NCBI GenBank assembly: GCA_013399015.1
Contig: VWZX01006706.1
Coordinates: 185,915 to 249,914 of the forward strand
DNA from: Galbula dea
Taxonomy: Eukaryota; Chordata; Aves; Piciformes; Galbulidae
Direction: 5' to 3'
Length of the DNA stretch: 64,000 nt
Below are positions 12,440 through 25,700 of the stretch, piece after piece (within the stretch, counting starts at the first letter, position 1; the number at the start of each line of letters is the position of its first letter). Made by a program: the position numbers and the translations under genes. The notes beneath the pieces were generated by a model. The model made no database searches, had not been told where the DNA came from, and was given only the letters and a program-made list of their open reading frames with translations.

Positions 12440-12925
12440 AGAGTTTATTACACTCTACCTGGTGCCCATTAGACTTTTTCAGAAATACTGTGTCCAGTTG
12501 TGGGCTCCACAGTACAAGAAAGACACTGTCTAACTGGAGAAAGTTCAGAGGAGGGCACTGAGATGGATGCAGGGCCAAGGCTTTTTCAGCCTTGATGACG
12601 TGGCTTCAAGGGCATTTAATTGCAGTCTCCAGTACTCCATATGGAGGGGATGGAAGAGAAGGAGCTGAGCTCTTCAAACCAGGTGGACAAGAGATGAAGG
12701 ACATAAATTGAAACAGAAAATTCCTGATGGATGTTAGGAAGAACTTTTTCCCCTTGAGGACAGCCAAGCAGTGGAGCAGGTTGCAGAGAGAGGTTGAGTA
12801 GTCTCCATCCTTGGAGATTTTCAAGACAATCTGTTCTGATCTCAAGTCTGACCTTCCTTTAGGCAAGAGATTGGACCAGAGTCCTCCCTAGGTCCCTTCC
12901 AGCCGGAATGATTCAGTGATTCAGC
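12440..12925 (+). mobile_element. Old CR1 LINE 3' fragment
   Basis: A plus-strand decayed CR1: aaatactgtgtccagttgtg, gatgttaggaagaacttttt and ggtcccttccagccggaatg are the recognisable landmarks. It has many indels and no open frame. It ends with gattcagtgattcag, an eroded CR1 terminal octamer pair. Confidence 0.8.
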
Positions 12926-13435
12926 TAATGTTTGTTGCTGTGGAAGTCATATATCTAGTTTCTGAAGAAACGTGAGGTGACCCCTCAATTTTCCTGTGCA
13001 CAAGGATGAAGTTCCAAGCTTCAGTGATTCACTTATTAGTCTAGCTCCCTGTGAATACTTGTATGTATGGGTAATATATGCCTCTGTTTACTAATAACAT
13101 TTTCTATGTTACCTAGATAGTTTCTGCTTGGGCAGAAACATGGCATCTTTAGTGTTTTCATCTGACACAGACTCCCTAGAAACACGTTCAAAAAATGGAC
13201 TGGGTCAGTATATGCAAAATGCAGGAATATTTGTGCACCTCTGAATACAAGCAAGCTGAAGTCTGGTTGGAAAAAGTTCAGAAGACATTAGCAAAAGGAT
13301 TTTTACCAAGGAAGATGGACAAACCTGGTGATTAACAGTGATTCTCCTAAATTATGACTGTGATAGTTAAGTTTAAATTTCAGAATTCCAACACCATAGC
13401 ATGCTATAATGTCACAATGGTTAACTATTGAGCAG

Positions 13436-14772
13436 GTCTCTTTCCTGCCAATGTAGACCCACTGCTGAAAGAGATGGGTGCCTTGGTGAAGATGGAGTTA
13501 CTGAATGCCTTCTTTGTCTCTGTCTATACTGTTAGAGGCTGTCCTCAGGAGCCTCAGACCCCTGACCCCCACATGATGTTAGGATAATGGAGAAGTTTTC
13601 CTTAGTTGACGAGGGCTGGGTTAGAGAGTAGTTAAGCCATCTGGACATCCATAAATCCATGGGACCTGATGGGATGCACCCACAGGTGCTGAGGGAGCTG
13701 GCAGAAATCATTGCCAGGCCACTCTCCATCATCATTACTTAGTCCTGGGGAACACGAGAGGTGCCTGGGGATTGGAGGAAGGCAAATGTCACTCCAGTCT
13801 TCAAAAANNNNNNNNNNNNNNNNNNNNNNNNNNNNNNNNNNNNNNNNNNNNNNNNNNNNNNNNNNNNNNNNNNNNNNNNNNNNNNNNNNNNNNNNNNNNN
13901 NNNNNNNNNNNNNNNNNNNNNNNNNNNNNNNNNNNNNNNNNNNNNNNNNNNNNNNNNNNNNNNNNNNNNNNNNNNNNNNNNNNNNNNNNNNNNNNNNNNN
14001 NNNNNNNNNNNNNNNNNNNNNNNNNNNNNNNNNNNNNNNNNNNNNNNNNNNNNNNNNNNNNNNNNNNNNNNNTGAGCTGTTGGAGAGCAGTGAAGGAGAG
14101 AGGGATCTGGGGGTCCTGGTAGGTGGAAGGATGACCATGAGCCAGCAGTGTGGTCTTGTGGCCAGAAGGGCCAATGGGATTCTGGGGTGCATTAGAAGGG
14201 ATGTGGTTAGTAGGTCAAGAGAGATTCTTCTCCCCCTTTATTCTACCCTGGTGAGGCTGCATGTGGAATATTGTGTCCAGTTCTGGGCCCCTCACTTGAA
14301 GAAGGATAGGGAACTGCTGGAAAGAGTCCAGCACAGAGCCACAAAGATGATGAAGGGGCTGGAAGATCTTCCTTATGAGGAAAGGCTGAGGGAGCTGGGT
14401 CCCTTTATCTTGGAGAAGAGGAGACTAAGGGGTGACCTCATTTATGCTTCTAAACATGTGAAGGGTGAGCGTCAGGAGGATGGGATCAGGCTCTTCTCAG
14501 TGAAGCCCAGTGACAAGACAAGGGGCAGTGGCTGTAAGCTGAAGCATAGGAGGTTCCATGTGAATACAAGAAAAAAAATTTTCCCAGTTCAGGTCCCAGA
14601 GCACTGGCACAGACTTCCCAGAGAGTTTGTGGACTCTCCTTCTCTGGAGATATTCAAAACACATCTGGACACGCTTCTGTGTGACCTAGGCTAGGGAATC
14701 CTGCTGTGGCAGGGGGGTTGGCCTAGATGATCTTTCGAGGTCCCTTCCGACTTCTAATATTCTGTGATTCCT
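13436..14772 (+). mobile_element. CR1 LINE fragment containing an assembly gap
   Basis: The 5' part (13436-13807) corresponds to CR1 ORF2 leading into reverse transcriptase, including the gcctggggattggaggaagg then caaatgtcactccagtcttc landmark. After the gap, 14073-14694 is open and encodes ERDLGVLVGGRMTMSQQC, EYCVQFWAPHLKKDRELL, YEERLRELGPF and HWHRLPREFVDSPSLEIF. The 3' UTR ends atctttcgaggtcccttccg, then attctgtgattcc. Open frames that bridge the Ns are artefacts. Confidence 0.9.
13808..14072. other. Assembly gap (265 N)
   Basis: A run of undetermined bases inside a CR1 copy. Flanking CR1 sequence shows the missing part should be reverse-transcriptase coding sequence. The real gap length is unknown. 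Confidence 0.97.
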
Positions 14773-14774
14773 AT

Positions 14775-17700
14775 ATTAATCCCTAGGTCACTTCAATATA
14801 AATGTTCAGTACAACTCATTTCTGATAATAACATGCATTTTGTGAAACAAACTGGACAGGGTTAGGGTATCTGGAAATCTCTTAAGGGCTAAAGGCAGGT
14901 GTCTGTCTTCCTCTGACTTCAGAGATTACCAAGTCTGTAAATATCCGTACAGGCAGCAATCTAGGTTTAACAATGCTATATACCTTCAGTGACTGAGGCA
15001 AACTATCACACTGAGAAACAGAAGAGTTCAGAAATCATAAATTGTATCATAAAGTCTATGAAATATACTTTAAATTTGTAATCTGAAAAATCCATACAAC
15101 TGGCTGGCCTTTGCTATCTTCTCTGCAAGGTCATATAACAGAATGAGGTGAGTGTTTAGCTTCCTCTTCAGCCATGAGAAAACCCCTTTTTTTAACATGG
15201 AAGATGACAATCTTATATACTTGATTTCAAGAGCTGGAACTTCAAAAAGACAAATGAAACATTTTAACACTTGTGTTTGAAAAATTTGAGTTAGGAGCAA
15301 ATTCTTGTACTTTGGAACTAGGTATGCATTATCCACAGAGACCATAAACAACTGCAAATCTTTTGTGCATGAAACAAAGAGAAAAGGTACACTATGTAGC
15401 TGGCTTCTTGTAGGACATGTTTTCCACACATAAACAGAAAACCTTTAAATGCACCATGTCACTCATCTGGCTCCAGCAGCAGGCACATGAATGTACAATC
15501 AAAAGCTGAGGAAAGAAAGTGTCTATTTTTCTCATAGTAGCAGCACTGAAATAAATACATGTCTTAATTCTGCTAAGAAATTATGAGTGATTAAAAAGAC
15601 GGTAATATTCCATTCTCCAGTTCCTACTCCATACCACCAACTGTGGTGGTATAATTTTATGACTGTAATATATTCCCTGACACTTTCATTGCTGGTTTTC
15701 TTTTTGCTAAACATTAACCAAGCTAAAACCAACCAGCACATGAAACACACAACCAGGAGAATAAAATACACAATGAGAATCAAAATCACTGACTGGCTGA
15801 AGACAGACTGCTATTCAGTGCCCACCTCTTAACTCAAGTTAACCTGAAAAAAACTGGGACACTCTTCTACCAAAATCTTCACTCTTATGTTCCATCACTT
15901 CAGATAAGAAACAAGATGCAAGGGAATAGATATGTGTATAATCCTCACTGGGCAAGAAGACAAATGGTCAATTTAGGGATCAAGAACCTCACCAATTCAA
16001 GAGAAAGGTCACCAGTTTCACGTGTTCTTTTCTGAAGAAAATAGTTCTGGCTTTGTATCACTGAAATGAAAGTCCTACAAGCTCTCTCTTTGGATTGTTA
16101 TAAAGACAAATAGAGAGGAAGGATCTACAGGTTGCCTTCTCATCCTGCCTTTTCAGTGGCACTCTTGGACCTCCATTAATGCAGTGTTGGTTCAGGAGTT
16201 ACTCATTTCACCAGTGATCTTTAGCTGTATCTTCTCAACCAGGGCCGATATCTTTGTGATCTGCGGCACCAACTGCAGATCATGCTGTGTATGTTACATC
16301 TCCTGTCATTTTCACTAAGAGCAGGACATAGGCCAGCATAAGCAACAACAGGAATTTTGAAGAGATCCTATGCAGTGCTACTGAGTTGCATTACATAGAG
16401 CATACTAGAGTTGTTGGTTTAGAAGAGGTTTGGTGGTGGATTCTGAGATCTGTGCACTTTCTCTATTGCCTGTCTAAACCCTCTAAAAAAAGAGAGCATT
16501 TTATTATTTAATGCAACTCCTAATTTTAAAGTAAGTTGACAGACATTACAGAAAGCAGCAAACCCAATATTAGATGCCAAAGTGCTTCTCTTCAAAGCAA
16601 GGACTGGAGCTCGACTCCGTAATAATAATAGAAAGTCATCTCTAGAAAAACCTATTTACAAATTTAAAGATAGGCAGCACCAGTGGTTTACTGCTGTTCT
16701 GATCTGGAGTGCCAAGTACACCAATAATACCACTCAGGATGTTTTTATAATGGCAGATGGCTTTGTAAGTGCTCGCTGTGAGCCTGAAAAGGACTCTCAG
16801 TTGTTTCATAACATTCGTTTTGTAATGCATCTTCATCTTCTTGTTCAGGTAATGAGACATAAAATAGCAATAGAGTTTACAATGAATGGCAGGAGGCTAA
16901 CTTCAGGTTGATTTTATTTACTAATTTATTTACTAGATGAGACATGTAAAACCCACCTGCTTTTCATCAAGTATTCTATTTAAAGCTTATATTACAGGAT
17001 TCTTCTCTATAGGATGCTGCAGACAGTACAGATAACAAACAATAAGGTAGGCTTGAGGCCACATCAGCCAGACTGTCAGGCTTGGCTGGTTTGCCAGGTC
17101 AATGGCAGTAAAACCTTTTTTTCCCCCCCACAGACTCTCCTTGACTGCTTTATCTCACCCCCCTCCCCCCGCACTGTGCTCTACTTGGAGAGGATAACGT
17201 TTGTGTCTGTTGGCACAGAAGCACGTATGAAACAAGACCATTCCAGAAGATGTTAAAAAAATTTAAATCCAGCTGTCTTTTCAAAAAAAGCTCCCTCCTT
17301 CCCTATGCTACTAGAGCTCATTTCTTGCACTGCAGAGGTTGAAGAGTGCAGGCTTTTGACCTGACCCAGTTAAATCTTAGGCACATGCTTGTTGACCCTG
17401 TACAGAGGTGGGATCGCTTTCAAGTCAATAGCACTATTCAAGCACACACTCAAGCTAATAGGTAAGCTTTTGCTGCATCAAAAGCCTTCAAAGTTGTTAA
17501 GTTTGATGGGGAAGCAATAAAAAGGATTGCAGGAAGATAGGGCACTTGTGAGAGGAAGGGGAAGTCTGTGCTAAATGCTATGGCACAACAATCCGAAGTC
17601 CATTCATGGAGAAAGACTAGAACTATGGATACAGTATCTTGAGGCAACTGGATATAAAGGAGTAATCCAACCAAAATGTTTAAAGACTCTTCAAAACTTT

Positions 17701-17795
17701 CTAATTTGCTTGTTTGTTTTGTGAGGTGAATAATAAATACAGAAATAAAAGTAACTGCTTAGAATGGATGTGTGTGAGTAAGCACTGCCAGTTGG
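14775..17795. other. Intergenic, no gene recognised
   Basis: AT-rich unique-looking sequence. A plus-strand open frame at 16582-16911 (109 codons, no homology recognised) and a pyrimidine-rich tract near 17118-17168 are the only notable items. No splice-bounded exon could be argued. Confidence 0.5.
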
Positions 17796-17897
17796 TGTAA
17801 TTTTTGGAGTTGTCCTGTGGGTAGACAAGAGTTGAACTGGATGATCCTTGTGGGTCCCTTCCCTGAGGACATTCTGTGATGATTCTGTGATTCTAAA
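17796..17897 (+). mobile_element. CR1-type 3' end fragment
   Basis: A short copy of the CR1 subfamily whose 3' end reads ggagttgtcctgtg, ttgaactggatgatccttgt, gggtcccttcc, then paired attctgtgatgattctgtga. Only about 100 bp remain. The same tail type occurs in the outer element at 52581-52626. Confidence 0.8.
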
Positions 17898-20315
17898 TAA
17901 CAGCAGCATCCTGTAAGATCTTGGCTCAAGTCAAGGAGAGATCCCACACATCCATTTTCACCTAAGTTAAACAAACACAAAAAAAAGTAAATCACTTTTA
18001 CTTCAGTTTTGTCAACTGCAAGCAGCCTGTAGAACTGCCCATAGCCATTCTGATACATTGCAATTTATGATCACTCAGTATCACATCAAATTTAACCCAG
18101 CTTTTATTTATTTAACAAGATACCCAGCTCCCTCTACACACAGATCGCAAGAACAGCCAGCTTGAAAACCAGCATTTTACTGGCTCAAGAAGCAGCATGG
18201 CAATATCTATGAGGTAATGTTCAAGAAGAGCTTTTATTAAACTAAGCATTTTGTAATGACTTTCCAATAGACACACTATAAATGCTGTATTTAACTTTTT
18301 ATTTGATTATGATGAACAAGAAGGAGGAATTTCAGGGAAAATTATTCTAATGCACAAGAGGTTAGACTCCATTCCTTACAGGGGCTATATTCCTTCCTTG
18401 TTCTCAGTCCAAGGAGGAAATTAATATACTGATATGAAACTTCTCCCAAAGCCAAAGGACCATTCAACTTGATGCAGGACTATGTTTTGCTAGAGATGCT
18501 CAAAGTTACTACTATGATCAATTTTGGTCATACTTGTAGAGAACTGCAAAATTTATGAGTCCTAGCCTTTCTGCACCCGAGTTTCTCTGCTGCTGATTTG
18601 TCCTCCTTGCCTTGCTGCCTCTTCCTTTTGTACCTTCCTTCCTCTATCCCCAGCCAAGGACCACTGTCCACAACGTAAATCTTCATACCAGAGTTAGCTG
18701 TGTCAATGAGCCCAGCAGTTAAGCCTATCTGTCTCAAACTGTAGCTTTTCATAATCACTTACATCCTCAGTCCTGGCATCACAATGCACAGGAATGCACC
18801 AGGCAGGATTTTTAGTCTGAGCACTGTGCTGCTCTTCACTCACAGTGCTTCTCAGCAGTTAAGGATTACAAGTGAGATGTCAAGGTAAAATGGACAGCAG
18901 ATCATCCAAGAGAGAATAATTAAAAGGAATAAAAAAATAATATCACACATGACAGTTCTGAAGGCACAATAAAAAAATCACAAAAATAAAAAAACCCACA
19001 GCCTAAAATATCTGAATGAGGGAAAGTGCACAATCAGCTATTCAGGCAAAGAGGAGAGTTGAAAATAATTCCCATATGTGGGAAAGACAGACCACAGTAT
19101 TAATTAACAGAGCTTTAATGAAAACAAAAAAAACCTCCCTGAGACTGTCAGGTGAATGCTGGTTGCTCAGGTGCTGGTTTAGGCTTTCATTAACATACAC
19201 AAACATACAGAAGCTGGTTTTACCAGGTAAGCAATCTAGCTTATCAGATTCTAAATCAGGACATTACAAGTCTCAAGACATAAATTTGTTTGATTTTACA
19301 ATTTTCATGTTTAGTGAGGCTTTGAAAAGTAAGTATGGAAAATGCATGGACAGACAGCGTGTTTGGTTAGCAGAACATTCTCAGAGTTTGTATACATAAT
19401 GCTGGTGCATACTGTTTTATGTCAAATTAATCAATTGTTATTGATAGGGTTTTTCTACATTCTGTACATTCAAAAATGTGATTTAGTTCTACATCATCTA
19501 ATATAGTTAGCTGCAGCAGCAGATCTTAAAAAAACCCATTAATTACCTTCAACAATTATATGAGTATTTTTGGTTGTTCAAGCTAACAGACTAGTGTAGC
19601 ATTTAACATTGCATGTATCCTGTCTATGTTCTCACAAATATAAATATTTCTACTGTACCTAAACCAACAGGTTTTAATAAGCCCTTTTTCCACTTTAAGC
19701 CTGGAGAGTGATGAGATTATGGACTTTTTAAGACTTGATGGAAGAGGAAGCTGATGAAATTGAATTCCCTGCAGTGTACAGAAAGCTTGACTACCAAGAT
19801 CACCTTTGCCCTAAGTGCTCTTTGCTCAGAAATACCCATTACATGAGACCAAAATCTCACTATTAAAAAGTTCAGCATCCTGCAGTAAAAGCCTATCTTG
19901 CTAGAGACACCTCGAACTGAGATTTACTGAAAATAAAAAGTAACTACTTTTCTGTAAAAGAAGTCTTCATTTAAGGAAAATTGTTTGCTGCCTTAACCCA
20001 CCCCCACATACAAAATTTAAGTAGGCAATGTGACTGATTTTTCAGTTAGCCAGAGGTCAGTGTTGACAGCATCTGCTTGCAGCCCATTATATTTATTACC
20101 ATTCTTAAGTATTGATTTTGCCTGTGTATGATGTACAGCTGTTAAGGGCTGCAGTTTGAATCACTACTCAGCTTGGCCTGAGTCAAACAAGTATTTTAAT
20201 CACAGTAACTTAAAAAAGTAAGTCACAGATTGCTGTTTAAGACTACTGCTTATCCTCGAGGGCCGACTTGATCACCTAAGAAAATATACTGTCATTTGTA
20301 AAGCTGTTACTTAAT
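17898..20315. other. Intergenic, no gene recognised
   Basis: AT-rich sequence without recognisable exon, RNA gene or repeat. Open frames are short and lack homology. Confidence 0.5.
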
Positions 20316-20317
20316 AT

Positions 20318-20484
20318 TTGCTAGAGAAGTTGTGAATGCCCCATCCCTGGCAGTGTTCAAAACCAGGCTGGATGAAGCCTTGAGCAACGTGGTCTAGTGG
20401 AAGGTGCCCCTGCCCATGGCAGGGGAATTGGAACTAGGTGGTAACTTTAAGGTCCTTTCCAACCCAAACCATTCTATAACCCTC
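20318..20484 (+). mobile_element. CR1 LINE 3' end fragment
   Basis: Reads gaatgccccatccctggcag, gttcaaaaccaggctggatg, ccatggcaggggaattggaa, aaggtcctttccaacccaaa, ccattctataac. This is the extreme 3' end of a CR1, eroded at the terminal octamer. It lies about 350 bp upstream of the INIP CpG island. Confidence 0.88.
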
Positions 20485-20819
20485 TGATTTGTGAAAGAAA
20501 CCATGCATTACTAACATGAATGCACAGCCCTTTCCCGGAATTTATGCCAAATAATCATTCCTGCCTCATTCAAACTCACACTCTGTGGCTGCGTTAAAAA
20601 AAACCCTTTCCTTCCACTTCCCTTTTCTTTTTCGTTTAACTATGCAGACGCCTGAAGCTCCCTTAGTGTGCTACAATGGTGATCCTCACAGACATGAGCC
20701 TCCCATACGTGGCTGACGCTCCCTTCAAGAGCTATGGCCACGCAAACTGAACACTTACAGTAGCCTAACGCACAGCCACCTCACACAAACTCCACTCCTT
20801 TAGTTCTGGCCCCTTCAGC

Positions 20820-21590
20820 CGGGCTCCGCCCCCCTGCAGGCAGAGGGGGGCCTATGGGAACGCTTACCTCACAGCGGGGCTTGCCCGTAGCACCGAGGGC
20901 AGAGGCAGCCCTAGAACGAAGCGGGGGCGGGTCTGCCTCACCCTACTTGAAGCTAATTGGCTACTTCAACCCGTCATTCAATATACGCGCTGGGACGCCG
21001 GGCTCCGCCTTCCGGGAAGGCTCGTTAGACGGCGCGCGTGGAAGAGGCGTTGTCGCGTCGTGTTGCGTCACGCATGTGCCGTCAGCTCATTGGCTGCCGG
21101 CGTGGCTGGGCGGGAAGAGCCCCGTCGGGAAGGGGCGGGGTGTCCGTGAGGCCATAGGGGGATAGTGGAATGCTGTAGTAGTTTTCGGGAAGGTAGGGGT
21201 TCAGCTCGGCCTGGCTTGTTCTTGCCGGTCCGGGCAGAGCGAGCGAGCGGATTCGTCCCTTGTAGGCGGGGGAAGGAGGTGAGTAGAAGAATCCACGCAC
21301 GGAGGAGTGGGAGATGGGTGGGAGAGTCCATTCTGGTGAGCGGGGGTAAGCAGCGGCCGGAGAAGTCCCATATCTTCCTCTGGTCTCTCCCCTGCCGCGC
21401 GTTTGCTTCCCAGCCCGGCGGGTAATAGCCACCCGACGCCATGGCGTTGGGTCTCTGGGACCAGCCCGACAGCGACCGGGCAGAGACCTGTGAGCCCGGC
21501 GAACGGAAAAGCCCCGAGGACCTCTGCCAGCCGCCGCCGGCACATCAGGGCCTGGCTTCTCCGGGCTTTTCTCCCCAGCCCGCGGAGCAG
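20820..21590. promoter_or_regulatory. INIP CpG-island promoter
   Basis: CpG-dense block directly upstream of and over INIP exon 1. Motifs seen: CCAAT boxes in inverted form (ATTGG at 21089-21093, another near 20956), an ATF/CREB-like TTGCGTCA at 21063-21070, an ETS-like TTCCGGGAAGG near 21010, and GC boxes at 21108-21114 and 21132-21140. No TATA element. This fits a broad housekeeping promoter starting transcription around 21130-21200 on the plus strand. Its downstream edge is cut by a CR1 at 21591. Confidence 0.75.
21150..21278 (+). other. INIP: INIP non-coding exon 1 (5' UTR, start approximate)
   Basis: Inferred 5' UTR exon. The right edge is set by a near-consensus donor GGAG|GTGAGT (GT at 21279-21280). 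An alternative donor GAAG|GTAGGG lies at 21192/21193. The left edge is only estimated from promoter motif spacing. Human INIP also starts translation in its second exon, which supports a non-coding first exon. Confidence 0.5.
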
Positions 21591-21620
21591 GTCACAGAAT
21601 CACAGAACCATTACGGTTAG
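21441..21620 (+). other. 59-codon open frame in INIP intron 1 / CpG island, ends in CR1
   Basis: An ATG in strong context (GCCATGG) opens a 59-codon frame beginning MALGLWDQPDSDRAE. Its last ten codons and stop lie in the inverted CR1 that starts at 21591. It is not in frame with INIP if spliced at the candidate donor near 21590. It could be an upstream ORF in a longer transcript or a chance GC-rich frame. No homologue is recognised. Confidence 0.25.
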
Positions 21621-21831
21621 AAAGGACCCTCAAGATCATCTAGTCCAACCGACAGCCCAACACTGCTCTTATCCCTAAATCATCCCCTGAAGAAACACAT
21701 CTATCCTTCTTAAAAACCTCCAGGGATGGTGACTCCACCACCTCCCTGGGCAGCCTATTCCAATATCTTACCACTCTTTCAGGGAAGAAATTCTTCCTAA
21801 TATCTAATCTAAACCTACCCTGGCACAACTT
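21591..21831 (-). mobile_element. CR1 LINE 3' end fragment, truncated at an N
   Basis: Reverse complement of the same CR1 subfamily as 7270-8105: gtcacagaatcacagaacca, ttacggttagaaaggaccct, through aaacctaccctggcacaact. Similarity stops exactly at the single N (21832), so the missing 5' part may have been lost in assembly rather than in the genome. It lies in INIP intron 1, immediately against the CpG island. Confidence 0.92.
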
Positions 21832-22619
21832 NGCTGGGCACACTGCTGGCTCGTGTTCTTGGAGAAACACATTCTGACCAGTGTCATTGCTCTGAATTAG
21901 TACTTGTAGTGTTACTTTTTCACTGTGCTAGCTTTGCTGCTCAGGGACCTGCCGTTCCGGGATGTAACTGTTCCTGGTCTCCTGTTCAGATGTGACTGAG
22001 GTTTCTAATTTGCCTCTCCCTCAGGATTTGGTGGTCCCATCCCTCTCCTTCACCCGGCTGAGCTGGAGCCCTTCACCACTGCACTTCACAGCCTGGCACC
22101 TTTATGGAAGCTGAACTTGATGGTGGCCTGAGGTGACATGTGGCTGAGGAGCTAGAATCTGATTTTGTTTTGCCACAGCTGTGAGGGTGCTGCCTTTGGC
22201 AGCTGGGATTTCAATTGTCTTTTCCCAAATAGTCTGTGGGTTTGTTGTTTTTGTTTTGGTTTGGTTTGTTTGGTTGGTTTTGAGTTGGAGCGTAAACAAG
22301 TTTTTCAGGGGTTTAGCATTTAAGGTAATTCCCAAATAGCCTGGTATATTTTTCAGGAAGAAGTTCTGTTGGGAGACAGTGTGTATAACACTGAAATTAT
22401 TCTAAAGATTATTCTTAAGTTACTGGGGTCTCAAAAAGAATTGAGATCACAGCGCTTGACATTTCAAGCTAAAGATTTTGATCAGAACAAATATTTTAAG
22501 CAATACACATGCTGTGTTTGGTTAGTGCTTTGTAACAGTAGCCCCATTTATGAAATCTAAATAAAATCCAAGCTTTTCTTTTAAAACTACATTTGTCTTA
22601 TATTGAGCCTGTTTTGCAG
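21832..22619 (+). other. INIP intron 1 remainder
   Basis: Begins with a single undetermined base at 21832 (likely contig join). It contains a GT-rich simple tract at 22235-22285 (tttgttttggtttggtttgt). Nothing else was recognised. Confidence 0.6.
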
Positions 22620-22706
22620 ATATTTGTGGACTTAAAAGATTTGAACTGCAGCTGAATAAAACACGGACTGAAAACTGAAGAATGGCTGCAAATCCTTCAG
22701 GACAAG
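22620..22706 (+). CDS. INIP: INIP exon 2 (start codon exon)
   Basis: The acceptor ...cctgttttgcag|a sits at 22619/22620 and the donor ACAAG|GTAGG at 22706/22707. The first 62 nt are leader; translation begins at 22682 and 25 coding nt give MAANPSGQ plus the first base of a glycine codon (phase 1). A leader ATG was not seen in this exon. Confidence 0.93.
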
Positions 22707-25700
22707 GTAGGTTTTAATCTACATAATCAAGGGCAAAAACGTCACCAAAACTGTAAGTTTATTTTTTAGAAAGAGCAAAAAGAGGAAGAAAGGCAGGAAG
22801 TAGCAGAATGTGAGCAAGACTTCTGGGAAGACAGACACAATAGCTAACTGTTGAAAAAGACAACTGATGTCTGGGGGGGCTCTGAATAGCAGTGCATTCC
22901 TTCATGGTCAGGTTGTGAAGTACCTGTCATGCCTGTGGTTATTTGCTGAAGCATACTTCAGACACTTAAAACACTTAGCATGGAAAATGACTTGCAGCTC
23001 TTCTGCTCTACGTCGGGGAACAGCCAGAAACTTTTAATATATTCCATGTCATGATAGGAGCAGCAAGACCCAGGCAGTAATAGCTGCCAAAGACAAATAG
23101 CAAGAGGCCAGACCTACGAGGAAAAGCCAAATAAAGACTTAATCCTAACGCATCCGATTTGCATCTGTAAATTCATTCAAAAAGTGGAACATCTCTCTAG
23201 CCGAGGCACGTATACTAGGGAGTGCTAAGGGCCTGTGGACGCGGGAAGGGCACACAGTAAATTGAAGGAGGGTCTTAAATCGCCCTCTAGAGGTACTTTC
23301 TGGAAATCTCTGTGGAACTGTGAGGCTTTTCTCTTCCTGTGGAAGAGCTGAGGAGAAGGCAGCCTTACTGAGAAGATATGACTCCTACTGGTTATAACAA
23401 ATGAATTCAGAATTCAGTTTCCCAGCAACCAGAGACTTCTGGTTGCACGTTTGTATGTGAGTTTGTTTATCCAGGAAAGGAGTCCCACAAAGCTGTGTGT
23501 AATGAATTCTGAAGAGCTGATACTTTGAAGGGCTACTAGATCACTTGTGTGGTTCCCTCTTCCACTCTCCTTTCCCTTCTCCCCTGCCTCCACTGATGCC
23601 ATGGGCATTCTGCTTTTGAAACAAATACAGAAAAAAACATGTTGGTCCAAAAGACAGATTTTACTTGCTACTTGACAAAATTAAGGTAGTTTTTGGAGTG
23701 TTCATCGACCTTCTGTGAAGTTCTGAGAGAGGACTACTGCAGATTGCATATAGTTACCTGTTTGCAGAGGTTTAGCTTTGAGAAGGTTTTAGTGCGTGAG
23801 GGTAAATCTTCCTTTATTCTGTGGATACTGTCAGCATTGTTGCGAGAAACAGACTGTTGTCAGAGTTAAAACTTGCTATTTCTTAAGTACATGGATTTAC
23901 TGAATAGGAAGGGATTTTAGTGCTAGAATGCCTTTGCTTCCCTCTAAATTCCGGGGGCATAAAACTTAAGAGCCTTGGAATCTGCTTTTATACTGTGAGG
24001 TACCCTTTAGAGACACTAAAAGAATTGCTTAATTATCATGCAAATTATTTGCACTAACCAGGTGACCAACACGATCAAGTTTAATCACTCAAATGAGCCT
24101 ATAAATAATACACCTAGAAAACTGGAAAGAAACAGATAAATAAATATAAGCAACTGTTGTTCAAGATCTCTGTATCTTGCTCTTGGCCAGATGTAGTCTA
24201 GTAGTGAAAATGGTTGAGACAAATACTGCGTTTTCAGCTTGCTTCCTGGCACGCATATTGGTGCTGCTCAAGCAATTAGTTCTCTTCCTTCCCTCTTACT
24301 GGACAAAAGGAGTAGGGATTTACTAAAGCAGTCACTGGAAGGATTATGAATGGCAGGCCTTACTCAGGCAGAAGTGTATGGATGAATTAAACATAAGCCT
24401 TCTGCACAGGTAGACTGAGTTTTGAATTTTTTTGTACCATGTTGTTTCTTTCCCTGTAATCAGTATTGAGTGTTTTCCTAGGAGTTAATTGAGGTTTTCT
24501 GTTAATTGCAGAGTCAGACTACAGAGATAAAGGTTTTGTGGACTGTACTTCCTTTAATTCTTTGGCCTCTTAGGAAAGCACTCTTCATTAGAATTTCAAA
24601 TATGGGAACTTCATTTGAGTGCAGCAAAACCAAGTAGAATTGAATGAAATTTTTACTTTAGGCCATTAATACCATGTGGAACTGATTGCATGAGTGATTA
24701 CAGCATTTAAAAGAAATGGAAAGGCTTTTAGTGTCATGTGTATTGTCCACATGATGAACTCATATACAAGAGTGGTAGACCTTGGGGGGTAAAGGAGAGC
24801 CGGAAATCAACTTCAGAATTACAGAAATTACTCTCAGGTGTTTGGTAATAGTGTTTCTGCAGCAGTACCTCACACTACTTATGCAACATGCATTAACAGG
24901 GCTGCTTTTGTAATGCTTTTCCTTGTGCACAGCAAGGTCAGAGCATACCTTGCATGTTACTGAAGACTCCATGTGTGAGAAATGTGATTGCTCAGGAAGG
25001 AACTCTCCTTTAGGTCCCCTAAGGTAGAAGAAATTCAGGTCCTGCTTCAGACAGTACTGAATTTTTCAGAAAATATGAGTTCTGGTATGTTGGAAGAGCC
25101 AAGCTTTTGAAATACGCACAGAATTCTAAGCTTCACGCTGTAGAAATTCTACAAGATACCTTTCTGTCCTGGCAGTTGTTTACCCTTTTGGCCTAAAGGT
25201 ATACAAGTGCACTCACGTAACACATTCTGAGCAACTGGATTTAGCTGTGTTGAAAAGAAAGATTGTGCTGTTCTGTATGGAAGTATGTCATCACCTGCAA
25301 ACTTTGCTGCTTTGCGTCAGAGTTTGATCTGTGTGCAAGCATAGTATTTGAAGGCAGTAGAGCATCTCTTCGTGGAGAACTTTGTGGCCATAAAGCAGTC
25401 AGTGACTTACATTCAGCTGTGAATGTAGCTGTCTTCTGAAGGGACAGACAAAAATAGAAATACATCTTGTAGTAATTCAAGTTAATTTAGTGAGTTATTG
25501 CCTTTTGTTGCATTGTCACATAACACACTGAATAGTAATCACGTGAAGTAGACTATTAGATATTTTGTAAAAATGAAGTTAAAAGCAGAAAAGGAAATCA
25601 AAATACAGTTATTCCATCCTTTTTCTCAAGCATTGTGTTTAGTGAGGTTGTTTAATTCTGCTTTTTAAGAGGTTGCTGCTTCACTTCATGAATGCTACCG

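Noticed and set aside
13711..14694. 327-codon ORF spanning the first N gap
   Set aside because: About a quarter of its codons are Ns. The remainder is CR1 ORF2 and belongs to a mobile element.
16582..16911. 109-codon plus-strand ORF with an apparently non-random composition
   Set aside because: I could not connect it to any protein family, and it lacks clear splice sites.
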